Origin: an uncultured Oscillospiraceae bacterium
Lineage (GTDB): Bacteria > Bacillota > Clostridia > Oscillospirales > Oscillospiraceae
Length of the DNA: 64,000 nt
Assembly (NCBI GenBank): GCA_934590355.1
Contig: CAKTOX010000006.1
Coordinates: forward strand, 21,042 to 85,041
Reading direction: 5' to 3'
Shown: positions 1 to 8,442 of the stretch, in pieces
How positions within the stretch are numbered: the first letter of the stretch is position 1
Layout of the letters: every line of letters starts with the position of its first letter
Translations under genes and position numbers: made by a program
The notes under the pieces: generated by a model
The model's database searches: none
Told to the model about the DNA's origin: nothing
What the model saw: the letters and a program-made list of their open reading frames with translations, nothing else

Positions 1-1
1 T

Positions 2-1174
2 TCTTTGCTGATGTGTGCGCTGGTTTTCGCAGGTATACTGCCCGTGCGGGCGAATGCCGAGGAAGTGACCATAAACGTCTATAACTGGGGTCAGTACATC
101 TCCGACGGCACCGACGGATATATTGACGTCAACAAGGCCTTCACCGAAAAAACCGGCATCAAGGTCAATTACATGACCTTCGACTCCAACGAAACGATGT
201 ACACAAAGCTCAAGACCGGCGGCAGCAGCTACGACGTCATTATCCCCTCGGACTACATGGTGGCGCGCCTGATCGCCGAGGATATGCTCGAGGAGATTGA
301 CTTTGCGAATATCCCCAACTACGCGCTCGTGGACGAGGCATATAAAAACACCTCCTACGATCCGGAGAATAAATACTCCGTGCCGTACACATGGGGCACC
401 GTTGGCATCATCTACAACAAAAAGTACGTTTCCGAGTCCGACCTCGGCTCGTGGAATCTGCTGTGGAACGACAAGTATTCCGGCAAGATCCTCATGTTCG
501 ATAACCCCCGCGACGCCTTTGCCATATCGGAGCTTCTGCTGGGCATCGACATAAACAGCGAGGATCAGGACGAGCTGCGCTCAGCTGCGTATAAGCTCAT
601 TGAGCAGAAGCCCCTCGTGCAGGAATACGTCATGGATCAGATATTCAGCAAGATGGAGCGCGAGGAGGCGTGGATAGCGCCGTATTATGCCGGCGACTAT
701 CTCCTCATGCAGCAGGAAAACTCCGACCTTGGCTTTTACTTCCCCAAGGAGGGCTTCAACCTCTTCATTGACGCCATTTGCATCCCCAAGGGCTGCCAGA
801 ACAAGGCCGCTGCCGAGGCGTATATAAACTTCCTGTGCGACCCCGAAATATCGGGCGAAAACCTCGATTACCTCGGCTACTCCACGCCCATATCCGAGGC
901 AAAGCAGTATATGGACCCCGAGACGGCGGAAAGCGAGATAGCCTATCCCACGCAGGAGACGCTCGAAAACGGCAAGGCGTTTATAAACCTCTCGGAGGAA
1001 ACGAGCCGCTTTACCGATTCGCTGTGGCTTCAGGTCAAGACGCAGGGCGGCGTGGATACCTACGCCATCGTGTGTATGTGTGCGGTCGTCGTGCTGCTTG
1101 CGGCGTATTTTGTCATTCATAACGTGCGCAAGAGAAAACGCATAGCAAATCGCTGCAAAAAGTGGAAAACTTAA
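2..1174 (+). CDS. potD: Spermidine/putrescine ABC transporter substrate-binding protein, 5' partial
   Basis: Extracytoplasmic binding protein that captures polyamines for a PotABC importer. The opening VTINVYNWGQYISDG and the later VPYTWGTVGIIYN are characteristic of PotD. The window begins inside the signal peptide, so the first codons are missing. The visible hydrophobic core ends at ANA-EE, a signal peptidase I type site with no lipobox cysteine. Instead of a lipid anchor, the last ~40 residues hold one membrane helix followed by a basic RKRKR tail, so the protein is probably membrane-tethered at its C-terminus. The potABC genes would be expected upstream, outside the window. A terminator follows directly. 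Confidence 0.9.
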   Translation, partial: SLLMCALVFAGILPVRANAEEVTINVYNWGQYISDGTDGYIDVNKAFTEKTGIKVNYMTFDSNETMYTKLKTGGSSYDVIIPSDYMVARLIAEDMLEEIDFANIPNYALVDEAYKNTSYDPENKYSVPYTWGTVGIIYNKKYVSESDLGSWNLLWNDKYSGKILMFDNPRDAFAISELLLGIDINSEDQDELRSAAYKLIEQKPLVQEYVMDQIFSKMEREEAWIAPYYAGDYLLMQQENSDLGFYFPKEGFNLFIDAICIPKGCQNKAAAEAYINFLCDPEISGENLDYLGYSTPISEAKQYMDPETAESEIAYPTQETLENGKAFINLSEETSRFTDSLWLQVKTQGGVDTYAIVCMCAVVVLLAAYFVIHNVRKRKRIANRCKKWKT

Positions 1175-1183
1175 AATGAAATC

Positions 1184-1214
1184 AGAAGCTCCCCTAATGG
1201 GGGAGCTTCTTGTT
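1184..1214 (+). terminator. Rho-independent terminator after potD
   Basis: The stem AGAAGCTCCCC / GGGGAGCTTCT closes on a TAAT loop and is followed by a short T-rich stretch. It lies 10 nt after the potD stop codon. Confidence 0.8.
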
Positions 1215-1241
1215 GTGTAACGGCGAAAAAGCTGATATAAT
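1213..1241 (+). promoter_or_regulatory. SigmaA-type promoter of the cobalamin operon
   Basis: TTGTGT (1213-1218), a 17-bp spacer and a perfect TATAAT (1236-1241) lie just after the potD terminator and immediately before the riboswitch, so the start would be near 1248. Confidence 0.65.
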
Positions 1242-1250
1242 AAAACGATT

Positions 1251-1418
1251 GGGTGCTCCGTTCGGTGCGGCAATGCCGCCTAACAAGGAATTTGGTGAAA
1301 ATCCAAAGCAGTCCCGCTGCCGTAAACGGTGACGAGGGTGCAAGAAGCCACTGTGAAAACGGGAAGGCGCGTCCGAGGATGAACCGTGAGCCGGAAGACT
1401 TGCCGAAGTGCGGGCGCC
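1251..1418 (+). promoter_or_regulatory. Cobalamin (B12) riboswitch
   Basis: The conserved blocks are present in order: GGTGCT near 1252, GGTGAAAATCC near 1304, GTCCCGCTGCCGT, the B12-box core GCCACTGTG (near 1347), GGGAAGGCG, and GATGAACCGTGAGCCGGAAGA. This is the adenosylcobalamin/cobalamin aptamer. No terminator hairpin with a T-tract follows before the genes. A strong Shine-Dalgarno (1432-1438) lies only ~15 nt past the aptamer, so control is probably translational. Ligand-bound RNA is expected to repress the downstream B12 uptake operon. Confidence 0.9.
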
Positions 1419-1444
1419 CGAAATAATTAACGGAGGTGAGATAT

Positions 1445-1486
1445 ATGCGCGAGGACGCATTGATGCTCAACATCACCTACGGGTAG
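1445..1486 (+). CDS. Putative 13-residue leader peptide between riboswitch and operon
   Basis: ATG at 1445 opens a 13-codon frame (MREDALMLNITYG) ending in two tandem TAG codons. It is preceded by GGAGGTG at 1432-1438 with a 6-nt spacer, stronger than many real sites in the window. It is the first start codon after the B12 aptamer and its ribosome site is the closest one for the riboswitch to mask. The next start is at 1531 with its own GGAGGT. It may be a regulatory uORF or the decayed start of a lost gene. No homologue is recognised. Confidence 0.45.
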   Translation: MREDALMLNITYG

Positions 1487-1530
1487 TAGATTAGACGAAA
1501 ACGAACTAAAAATACTATTTGGAGGTCAAT

Positions 1531-3948
1531 ATGAAAAAAAGATCACTGAGCCTTCTTCTGGCTCTTATCATGGTGCTGAGCCTTATGCTGCCCGGCGCCG
1601 CGGCATTTGCCGATACCACTGATACTAAAACTCCCGTGAGCACCGAAGCCACGGAGCTCAAATGGGCTTACAGCTTCGGCAGCAGCTGGACGGCCGCACC
1701 GAGCGTGCCGCTGCTTGCAGACGGCGGAGTTTACGTCATGGCCGACAGAGACATATTTAAGCTCAGCCGCACGGACGGCTCAACCATCGCACGCGGCAGC
1801 ATGCTCACAAAATCCAGCTACGGCTACACGCCCTGCGTTGAGGCGGGCGACAAGATCGTGGCTCCCCTCGGCACCGCCACTCTCCAGGCGTTTGACTCGA
1901 AAACTCTTATGAGCGAGTGGACGTATCAGAATTTCCTCGGCGGTCAGTCTCTCTCCCGCGTGCTGTATTCCGACGGCAAGCTCTACGTGGGCTTCTGGAA
2001 CGGTGAAACAAAGGACGCAGACTTCGCGTGCGTCGACGCGGAAACCGGAAGACAGTGCTGGAGCTACACCGTAAAGGGCGGCTTCTATTGGGCAGGCGCC
2101 GCGGCATACGGCGACTACATAATCGTCGGCACGGACGATGGCGAAAACGGCAGCAAGGGCAGCGGCTCGCTTTTGTGCTTTAAGAAAAGCTACGGCAAGG
2201 ACGAGACTGTTGAGCCCGTTTCGAGCGCCGCTTTAACCGGCTGCGGCGACGTGCGCAGCAGCGTCGTAATGGACGGCGGCAAGGCATACTTCACCACCAA
2301 GGGCGGCTTCCTCTGCTCGGCGGATGTTAACAAAGAAACCGGAGAAATAAGCGGTGTCAAGACCGTTTCCTTCGGCGCGCAGAGCACCTCTACCCCCGTT
2401 ATCTACGGCGATTACATCTACTTCGGAGCGGGCAGCGGTATCTCCGATTCCGGCTCCACGGGCAACTTCGTCATTGCCGACAAAAACACGCTCGAGGTGA
2501 AGGGCTACGTGGCCCTCAAGGGCTACCCCCAGTGCGAGATGCTCCTGTCCACGGCGTATCTTGAGAGCACGGGCTATCTGTACTTCTACAGTACCTATAA
2601 CATGACCCCCGGCGGCATATCGCTCATAAAGGTCAAGGCCGATGACATAAGCAAAACGGAGCTTGTCGAAATTTATGACGCCGCGGACTGTGCCCAGTAC
2701 TGCATCGCAAGCGTCGTTGCGGACGAAAACGGAAACCTCTATTACAAAAACGACAGCGGCTGCGTCATCTGCGTCGGCCCCGTGAGAATGACAAAGGACG
2801 TCTATGTCAGCATTTCCGACAAGGGCAGCGTCCGGCTTGGATACGAAGAGCTCAAGGTAAGCGACCGCAACGGCGACGGCAAGGTCGATGTTGATGAGGT
2901 GCTTTATGCCGCCCACGAGAAGAGCTATAACGGCGGAGCGCAGGGCGGCTATGCAACCGCAGTGGGTCAGTACGGTCAGTATATAACCAAGCTCTGGGGC
3001 GATACGAGCGGCAACTTCGGCTACTATGTCAATAATGCCATGGCGATGAGCCTCGGCGACGAGGTCAACGACGGCGACCATGTCTACGCCTACATCACCG
3101 CAAACGCCTACCCCAATAGCGACGCATATGCATTCTTCGATAAGAGCGCCGCAACCGTCGCTCAGCTTGGCACGCTGACGCTTTCGCTCAAATATCAGTC
3201 CGGCTATGACGCCAATTATATGCCTATATTCAGCAGCCTTGAAAATGCTACTATCAAGGTATATGACGCGTGCCTCGAGAGCGAGGCGGACGGCGTTACC
3301 TGCACCTACCTCGACGGCGGCAAATACAGCTTCAGCTTTAAAAACGACGGAGCGTATGTCATCGTTGCAACGGCTGAAAATAACGCCATCGTACCCGCAG
3401 TGTGCAGGGTGTTCGTGAGCGAGCGCTCCGACTTTGAGGACGTGCAGCCCGATGAATATTACTACGAGGCGGTCGAATGGGGCAGTGCAAACGATATCGT
3501 TAAGGGTTACAGCGACAGCGTGTTTGCTCCCGATGACAGCTGCACCCGCGCACAGATAGTCACCTTCCTCTACCGCCATGCAAAGTCTCCCGAGGTCAGC
3601 GGTGAATACGGCTTCACCGATGCGTGCGACGAGTGCTATGAGGACGCCATAATCTGGGCGACTGAAAAGGGAATTGCCCAGGGCTACGGCGACGGCACCT
3701 TCGGTCCGAACGATACTTGCACCCGCGCACAGGCGGTGACCTTCCTTTACCGATACCTCGGCGGTGAAAAAGCTCAGGGCTCAGTCAAGGGCTTTGACGA
3801 CGTTGACAGCACATCGTGCTATTACGAAGCGATCATGTGGGCGGCTGAGAATGGCATCGCTCAGGGCTACGGCGACGGAAATTTCGGCCCGGATGATCTG
3901 TGCACCCGTGCCCAGATAGTCACTCTCATTTACAGAGCGGTAAAATAA
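1531..3948 (+). CDS. Secreted PQQ-like beta-propeller protein with DUF4430-like domain and three SLH domains
   Basis: An 805-residue exported surface protein. The start is ATG 1531 with GGAGGT at 1521-1526; an in-frame TTG at 1519 overlaps that site and is rejected. A signal peptide ends near AAAFA. Residues ~45-420 carry repeated WxY/GxxYF blade motifs of a PQQ-type propeller. Residues ~445-540 hold an EF-hand-like DRNGDGKVDVDE loop and the segment GYYVNNAMAMSLGDEVNDGD, which resembles the transcobalamin-like DUF4430 fold of the next protein. Three S-layer homology domains start near residues 635, 694 and 753 (each with GYGD/GYSD and CTRAQ) and should anchor it to the cell wall. B12-riboswitch control suggests a role in capturing cobalamin; this is inference. 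Confidence 0.85.
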   Translation: MKKRSLSLLLALIMVLSLMLPGAAAFADTTDTKTPVSTEATELKWAYSFGSSWTAAPSVPLLADGGVYVMADRDIFKLSRTDGSTIARGSMLTKSSYGYTPCVEAGDKIVAPLGTATLQAFDSKTLMSEWTYQNFLGGQSLSRVLYSDGKLYVGFWNGETKDADFACVDAETGRQCWSYTVKGGFYWAGAAAYGDYIIVGTDDGENGSKGSGSLLCFKKSYGKDETVEPVSSAALTGCGDVRSSVVMDGGKAYFTTKGGFLCSADVNKETGEISGVKTVSFGAQSTSTPVIYGDYIYFGAGSGISDSGSTGNFVIADKNTLEVKGYVALKGYPQCEMLLSTAYLESTGYLYFYSTYNMTPGGISLIKVKADDISKTELVEIYDAADCAQYCIASVVADENGNLYYKNDSGCVICVGPVRMTKDVYVSISDKGSVRLGYEELKVSDRNGDGKVDVDEVLYAAHEKSYNGGAQGGYATAVGQYGQYITKLWGDTSGNFGYYVNNAMAMSLGDEVNDGDHVYAYITANAYPNSDAYAFFDKSAATVAQLGTLTLSLKYQSGYDANYMPIFSSLENATIKVYDACLESEADGVTCTYLDGGKYSFSFKNDGAYVIVATAENNAIVPAVCRVFVSERSDFEDVQPDEYYYEAVEWGSANDIVKGYSDSVFAPDDSCTRAQIVTFLYRHAKSPEVSGEYGFTDACDECYEDAIIWATEKGIAQGYGDGTFGPNDTCTRAQAVTFLYRYLGGEKAQGSVKGFDDVDSTSCYYEAIMWAAENGIAQGYGDGNFGPDDLCTRAQIVTLIYRAVK

Positions 3949-5000
3949 TGAAAAACCGCAAAATTGCACTTATACTCTGCGTGGTTCTTATATGCAGTCT
4001 GCTTGCAGGCTGCATGAAGAACTCCGAGGCGGTCAACTTTGCCGGCGACATTGAGCTCGGCGAGGACGGGATAGTTACAAAAGCCGTGCTCGAGGGGCTG
4101 CGCGATGCCGGTGATATTGCCACCGTATGCGGAAAATCAGGGCAGTACGAATACAAATGGACGGTCGCGGGGGCGGACATTAAAGCTCCCGCCGACGTCT
4201 GTATGGCAGTGGCCATATCCTCCGGTGACGGCGAGGAGCTTGTAGTCACGCTCAAAAGCGACAAGAGCTTCAGCTTTGAGCCGACTCTTGCCGTGACGCT
4301 GCCGGAAAAATGGAGCGCACAGAGCGTGAGCGTGTATGACCGGGACGGCAACAGGCTCGGCGAAGTCTCCGTCACGGGCAGCAAGACGACTATTCTCGGC
4401 TTTAAGATAACGGACGGCATTTTTGAATACGTTCTGCGTGCGGACGCGATTGAGCCTGCGCCCGCAGAGAGTGCCGCGCCCGGAATTTCCGACGGCAGCC
4501 GCACCGAGAAGGATAAATACGGCACTGACCCCGTGCCCGCGGGAAAGCCCGAGCCGGTCGAGCCGGAAACGAAACCCGCCGATACGCAGAAGCAGCTTCA
4601 CTGCACCATATCCATAGACTGCGCAACGATACTCAATAACCTTGACTCCCTTGATCCGGCAAAGCTCGACGTTTTACCGCCGGACGGAGTTATCCTCTCC
4701 GCGGTCACGGTTACGTTTTATGAGGGCGAGTCGGTTTTTGACGTACTCAAGCGCACCTGCCGCGAAAAGGGGATACACCTCGAGGCGTCTTTCACTCCCG
4801 CGTATAACAGCGCCTATATCGAGGGCATAGGCAATCTCTATCAGTTTGACTGCGGCGAGCTGTCCGGCTGGATGTACAGCGTCAACGGCTGGTATCCCAA
4901 CTACGGCTGCAGCCGCTACGCCCTGAATGACGGCGACGTTATACGCTGGCGCTATACCTGCGACCTCGGCGAGGACGTCGGCGGCGGTATGAGCCGATGA
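3948..5000 (+). CDS. Lipoprotein with C-terminal DUF4430 (transcobalamin-like) domain
   Basis: A 350-residue lipoprotein. ATG 3948 overlaps the previous stop (TAATG), giving translational coupling. The N-terminus MKNRKIALILCVVLI leads to a lipobox LLAGC, so it is lipid-anchored. The middle (~185-220) is a Pro/Glu/Ala-rich linker. Residues ~220-345 contain VFDVLKRTCREKGIHLE and SGWMYSVNGWYPNYGC followed by LNDGDVIRWRYT. This is the signature of DUF4430, the family related to the C-terminal cobalamin-binding domain of intrinsic factor and transcobalamin. Its place between a B12 riboswitch and an ECF transporter supports cobalamin binding at the membrane. Direct binding is inferred, not shown. 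Confidence 0.85.
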   Translation: MKNRKIALILCVVLICSLLAGCMKNSEAVNFAGDIELGEDGIVTKAVLEGLRDAGDIATVCGKSGQYEYKWTVAGADIKAPADVCMAVAISSGDGEELVVTLKSDKSFSFEPTLAVTLPEKWSAQSVSVYDRDGNRLGEVSVTGSKTTILGFKITDGIFEYVLRADAIEPAPAESAAPGISDGSRTEKDKYGTDPVPAGKPEPVEPETKPADTQKQLHCTISIDCATILNNLDSLDPAKLDVLPPDGVILSAVTVTFYEGESVFDVLKRTCREKGIHLEASFTPAYNSAYIEGIGNLYQFDCGELSGWMYSVNGWYPNYGCSRYALNDGDVIRWRYTCDLGEDVGGGMSR

Positions 5001-5887
5001 AGGACGCCTTTTCCGGACTGCACCCCGCAGTCGGCTTCGCGTATTTCGCCGCGGTGATCGTTTTCACGATGATATATATGCATCCGTGGCTGTTAGCGAT
5101 AAGCCTGCTTGCCTCGGCAAGCTATGTGTGCATCCTGAAGGGAGTGCGCAGCTTTTTGAAAACGCTGGCGTACCTCATACCGTTTTTGCTGCTCATGAGC
5201 GTTTTTAACGCACTTTTTAACCACGCGGGAGTGACGCCGCTTTTCTATCTCAAAAACGGCAACGCGATAACCCGCGAGGCGCTTGTCTACGGCTTTTTCG
5301 CCTCCGCGATGTTCGCAAGCGTCATTTTGTGGTTTTCCTGCTTTAACGAAATAATGACCTCGGACAAGCTGCTGTTTTTGTTCGGAAGGCTCAGCCCCTC
5401 GGTATCGCTGCTGCTTTCGATGTCGCTGCGCCTTGTGCCGAGATTCGGCGAAAAGATACGCAGCATCGCGTCGTCTCGTGCTCAGATAGGGCTCGGCAGC
5501 TCCGAGGGCAGCTTTGCCCACCGCTTGAAATGCAGCGCGAGGATACTCTCCGTTGCGGTGAGCTGGGCGCTTGAGGGCTCGATAATCTCGGCCGACTCAA
5601 TGAAAAGCCGCGGCTACGGCGCTGCACGGCGCACGAGCTTTTCCGTTTACCGCTTCGACTCGCGCGACGGCGCTGCGCTCACGGTGAGCGTTATCCTGTG
5701 CGCGGCGGTCATTTTTGCGGTCGCGAGCGGGAGCATATACGCGCGGTTTTATCCGTCCGTCATTTTGAGCGGGGGCAGCGCATTTTCGATACTCGGCACG
5801 GCGGCGTTTGCCGCGCTGTGCTTTATCCCGCACCTTTTTGACCTGAAGGAGGCGTATGTATGGCGGCGTTCAGTGTCCGCAATCTGA
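4997..5887 (+). CDS. ecfT: ECF transporter transmembrane (T) component, CbiQ/EcfT family
   Basis: Integral membrane coupling protein of an energy-coupling-factor vitamin importer. It has hydrophobic helices at ~12-30, 33-50, 55-75, 95-115 and a C-terminal pair, with a cytoplasmic loop that carries the ATPase-contact motif: SRAQIGLGSS (~155) and SMKSRGYGAARRTSF (~200), the latter with the Ala-Arg-Gly-like signature. ATG 4997 overlaps the preceding stop (ATGA). The 3' end overlaps the ATPase gene by 28 nt. It should bridge the double ATPase and the S component encoded next. Length of 296 residues is normal for the family. Confidence 0.9.
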   Translation: MKDAFSGLHPAVGFAYFAAVIVFTMIYMHPWLLAISLLASASYVCILKGVRSFLKTLAYLIPFLLLMSVFNALFNHAGVTPLFYLKNGNAITREALVYGFFASAMFASVILWFSCFNEIMTSDKLLFLFGRLSPSVSLLLSMSLRLVPRFGEKIRSIASSRAQIGLGSSEGSFAHRLKCSARILSVAVSWALEGSIISADSMKSRGYGAARRTSFSVYRFDSRDGAALTVSVILCAAVIFAVASGSIYARFYPSVILSGGSAFSILGTAAFAALCFIPHLFDLKEAYVWRRSVSAI

Positions 5888-7458
5888 GCTTTACCTACCC
5901 CGGAGAGCAAGCTCCGGCGCTTTACAATATATCCCTCGAAATACCCGAGGGCGGCGTCACGCTCATATGCGGCGCGTCCGGCAGCGGTAAGAGCACGCTC
6001 CTGCGCAGACTCAAGACCTGCCTTGCCGACCACGGCGAGCAAAGCGGCAGGGTGCTGTTTTTTTCAAAGCCCCTTGACGAGGTGTCAGAGGCGGAGCAGG
6101 CGCGGCGCATAGGCTTCGTTATGCAGCATCCCGACGACCAGATTGTGACCGACAAGGTGTTCCACGAGCTCGCCTTCGGCCCCGAAAGCCTTGGCTGGGA
6201 GCAAAACAAAATGCGGCTTGCAGTCGGGGAAATGGCGAGCTTTTTCGGCATTTCCGAGCTTTTTATGAAAAACGTCGCGGAGCTCTCGGGGGGACAGAAG
6301 CAGCTTTTGAACCTCGCATCGGCTGCTGTCATGCACCCGGACGTCCTCATTTTGGACGAGCCGACGAGTCAGCTTGATCCCATTGCCGCGTCGGATTTTC
6401 TTGCGGCGCTGCGAAAGCTCAATGACGAGCTGGGCGTGACCGTTATTCTGACCGAGCACAGACTTGAGGAAGCGCTGCCCATGGCGGATATGCTCGCGGT
6501 GCTCGACAAGGGGCGGCTCGCTGCGTTTGACAAGCCGCAAAATGCGGTCATGCAGATAAAAAACAGCCACGTTTTTGAGTCCATGCCGACGCCGGTGAAG
6601 GTCTTTGCGGCGCTTGACGGCGAGGGTGAGGCACCGCTCACGGTGCGGCAGGGCAGGGCGTTCATTTCCGCTCTTCCCCACAGCAAGGGAGTGGAAGCGG
6701 AGTCGAAAGACGAGACGGCGGGCGAGAGCGCGCTCACGCTGCGCGAGTGCTGGTTCAGATACGAAAGAAAGTCCGAGGACGTGCTGCGCGGACTGAGCAT
6801 GGAGCTTCGGAGGGGCGAAATTTTCTCGCTCGTCGGCGGCAACGGCTCGGGTAAGAGCACGAGCATCGGCGTCATTTCCGGCAGACTGCGTCCGTATCGC
6901 GGTAAGGTCATCTCCCACGGGGCGCGTATCGCAGTTCTCCCGCAGGATCCGCGCGAGCTGCTTGCAAGAAGCACCGTGCGCGAGGAGCTTGAGGAGATGA
7001 AGGCGCCGCCCGAGGAGGTCGGGCGCGTTGTCGAGCTGCTCTGCTTATCGGACGTTCTCGAGCGCCACCCCTTCGATATTTCCGGCGGCGAGCAGCAGCG
7101 CACGGCGCTTGCCAAGGCCCTGCTCACGAGTCCCGACATCCTGCTTCTCGACGAGCCCACAAAGGGCTTTGACGGCGAGATGAAAAAGCATCTGGGCGAT
7201 ATAATCCTGAAGCTCAGGGCAAGCGGCAAGACCGTGTTCATCGTCAGCCACGACATTGAATTTGCCGCGGAGTATTCCGACCGCTGCGCACTTTTGTTTC
7301 GCGGCGAGATCATAACACAAAGCGCCCCACGCGAATTCTTCTCCGGCAATTACTTTTACACGACTGCCGCAGCCAAGCTCGGCAGAGGCCTTGTTCCGGG
7401 CGCGGTGCTGTGCAGGGAGGTGATCGAGTGCCTGAGAAAATCACCCGGCGGCAGATAG
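5860..7458 (+). CDS. ECF transporter ATPase, two ABC domains in one chain
   Basis: A 532-residue fusion of two ECF-type ABC ATPases (EcfA and EcfA' in one polypeptide), which would power vitamin uptake from the cytoplasmic side. Domain 1 has Walker A GASGSGKST (~40), signature LSGGQKQ and Walker B LILDEPTSQLD. Domain 2 has Walker A GGNGSGKST (~327), signature ISGGEQQR and Walker B ILLLDEPTKGFDG. In domain 1 the switch histidine is present (TEHRLEE), and in domain 2 it appears as SHDIEF. ATG 5860 has AAGGAGG about 6 nt upstream inside ecfT. The gene overlaps the S-component gene at its 3' end. Confidence 0.92.
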   Translation: MAAFSVRNLSFTYPGEQAPALYNISLEIPEGGVTLICGASGSGKSTLLRRLKTCLADHGEQSGRVLFFSKPLDEVSEAEQARRIGFVMQHPDDQIVTDKVFHELAFGPESLGWEQNKMRLAVGEMASFFGISELFMKNVAELSGGQKQLLNLASAAVMHPDVLILDEPTSQLDPIAASDFLAALRKLNDELGVTVILTEHRLEEALPMADMLAVLDKGRLAAFDKPQNAVMQIKNSHVFESMPTPVKVFAALDGEGEAPLTVRQGRAFISALPHSKGVEAESKDETAGESALTLRECWFRYERKSEDVLRGLSMELRRGEIFSLVGGNGSGKSTSIGVISGRLRPYRGKVISHGARIAVLPQDPRELLARSTVREELEEMKAPPEEVGRVVELLCLSDVLERHPFDISGGEQQRTALAKALLTSPDILLLDEPTKGFDGEMKKHLGDIILKLRASGKTVFIVSHDIEFAAEYSDRCALLFRGEIITQSAPREFFSGNYFYTTAAAKLGRGLVPGAVLCREVIECLRKSPGGR

Positions 7459-8129
7459 CGGCTCTCGCAATAATGCTCGTTTTTTCCGCAGCGCTGCTTC
7501 TTGCCGAAACGTATCTGTGGCAAAACAGGCAGTATTATCTCTCCTCGGTCATTTTGCTGATCCTTGCGATCGCAATGTTTTTCGCCCGCTTTGAGCGAAG
7601 AAGGCCGCAGGTGCGCGAGATAGTCATTCTCGCCGTTATGACGGCGCTTGCCGTCGCGGGCCGGGCGGCGTTTTACTGGGCACCGCAGTTTAAGCCCGTG
7701 TGCGCGATAGTCATTCTCACTGCCGTTGCGTTTAATGCCGAGGAGGGCTTTATGACGGGCGCGGCGGCGGGTCTCATATCGAACTTTTTCTTCGGTCAGG
7801 GCCCGTGGACACCGTGGCAGATGGTTTCGTTCGGCTTTGTCGGCTATCTTGCGGGACTGCTCTTTCACGGCACCGAGCCCAAGCGAGCGCCGCTTCTTAT
7901 CTACGGCTTTTTCTCCGTGCTCATCGTCTACGGACTTGTTATGGACACGGCAAACGTGCTCATGTACTCACGAACCGTATCATGGCAGCTTCTGTTCGCC
8001 TCGTATGCCTCGGGCTTTGCCTTTAACCTCATTCACGCGGGAGGGACGGTGGTGTTTTTGCTGCTGCTGCGCGAGCCCGTGCTGTCAAAGCTCAGTCGAA
8101 TAAAAACAAAATACGGAATATTGGAATGA
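7428..8129 (+). CDS. ECF transporter substrate-specific (S) component, probably cobalamin
   Basis: A 233-residue membrane protein of the ECF S-component superfamily. Six or so helices are visible, with the family-typical TALAVAGRAAFYWAPQFKP and SNFFFGQGPWTPWQM segments. GTG 7428 is chosen because AGGGAGGT sits 6 nt upstream; an in-frame GTG at 7410 has no site. It overlaps the ATPase gene by 31 nt. The sequence alone does not fix the ligand. The B12 riboswitch and the transcobalamin-like partners make cobalamin (a CbrT-like role) or a precursor the best inference. Confidence 0.85.
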   Translation: MPEKITRRQIAALAIMLVFSAALLLAETYLWQNRQYYLSSVILLILAIAMFFARFERRRPQVREIVILAVMTALAVAGRAAFYWAPQFKPVCAIVILTAVAFNAEEGFMTGAAAGLISNFFFGQGPWTPWQMVSFGFVGYLAGLLFHGTEPKRAPLLIYGFFSVLIVYGLVMDTANVLMYSRTVSWQLLFASYASGFAFNLIHAGGTVVFLLLLREPVLSKLSRIKTKYGILE

Positions 8130-8170
8130 AAAATGTGCAGATGCGATCTTCGCCCATCTGCACATTTTTT
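8130..8170 (+). terminator. Terminator of the cobalamin-uptake operon
   Basis: AAATGTGCAGATG pairs with CATCTGCACATTT around a short loop and is followed by TTTTTT. It begins at the S-component stop codon. A separate perfect 16-bp palindrome (CAAAAATGCATTTTTG, 8195-8210) lies in the AT-rich gap downstream; its role is unknown. Confidence 0.85.
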
Positions 8171-8368
8171 GCGTCAAAATGAATAAAACCATGCCAAAAA
8201 TGCATTTTTGCACATTGTGAAGCAAAAAACTGTACCACAGCACGAATTTGCACTTTAATCAACGCAAAACAGCATTGAAAATATTCCACTTGACTAAATA
8301 TACAAAAAAAGAGCGTTGTTTTTGTGAATTATTGCGGGTGATAATTTTTAAATTAACAAGCAGAAATG

Positions 8369-8397
8369 TTGACGGAAAACTTGCAGAATGCTACAAT
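8369..8397 (+). promoter_or_regulatory. Strong sigmaA-type promoter of the oxidoreductase operon
   Basis: TTGACG (8369-8374), a 17-bp spacer and TACAAT (8392-8397) precede the P-loop gene by 45 bp. The match is near consensus and agrees with the biased codon use of the genes it would drive. Confidence 0.75.
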
Positions 8398-8442
8398 ATA
8401 AACGTTTAAGAGCGTTCATATAATGAACGGAGGTCAAGTCCA

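Noticed and set aside
2233..3579. Long open frame antisense to the propeller/SLH gene
   Set aside because: It lies fully opposite a gene with clear domains, has no ribosome site, and its length follows from the GC-rich codon bias of the sense strand.
8195..8210. CAAAAATGCATTTTTG palindrome as an operator for the oxidoreductase operon
   Set aside because: It is ~160 bp upstream of the promoter, very AT-rich and likely by chance; noted only.
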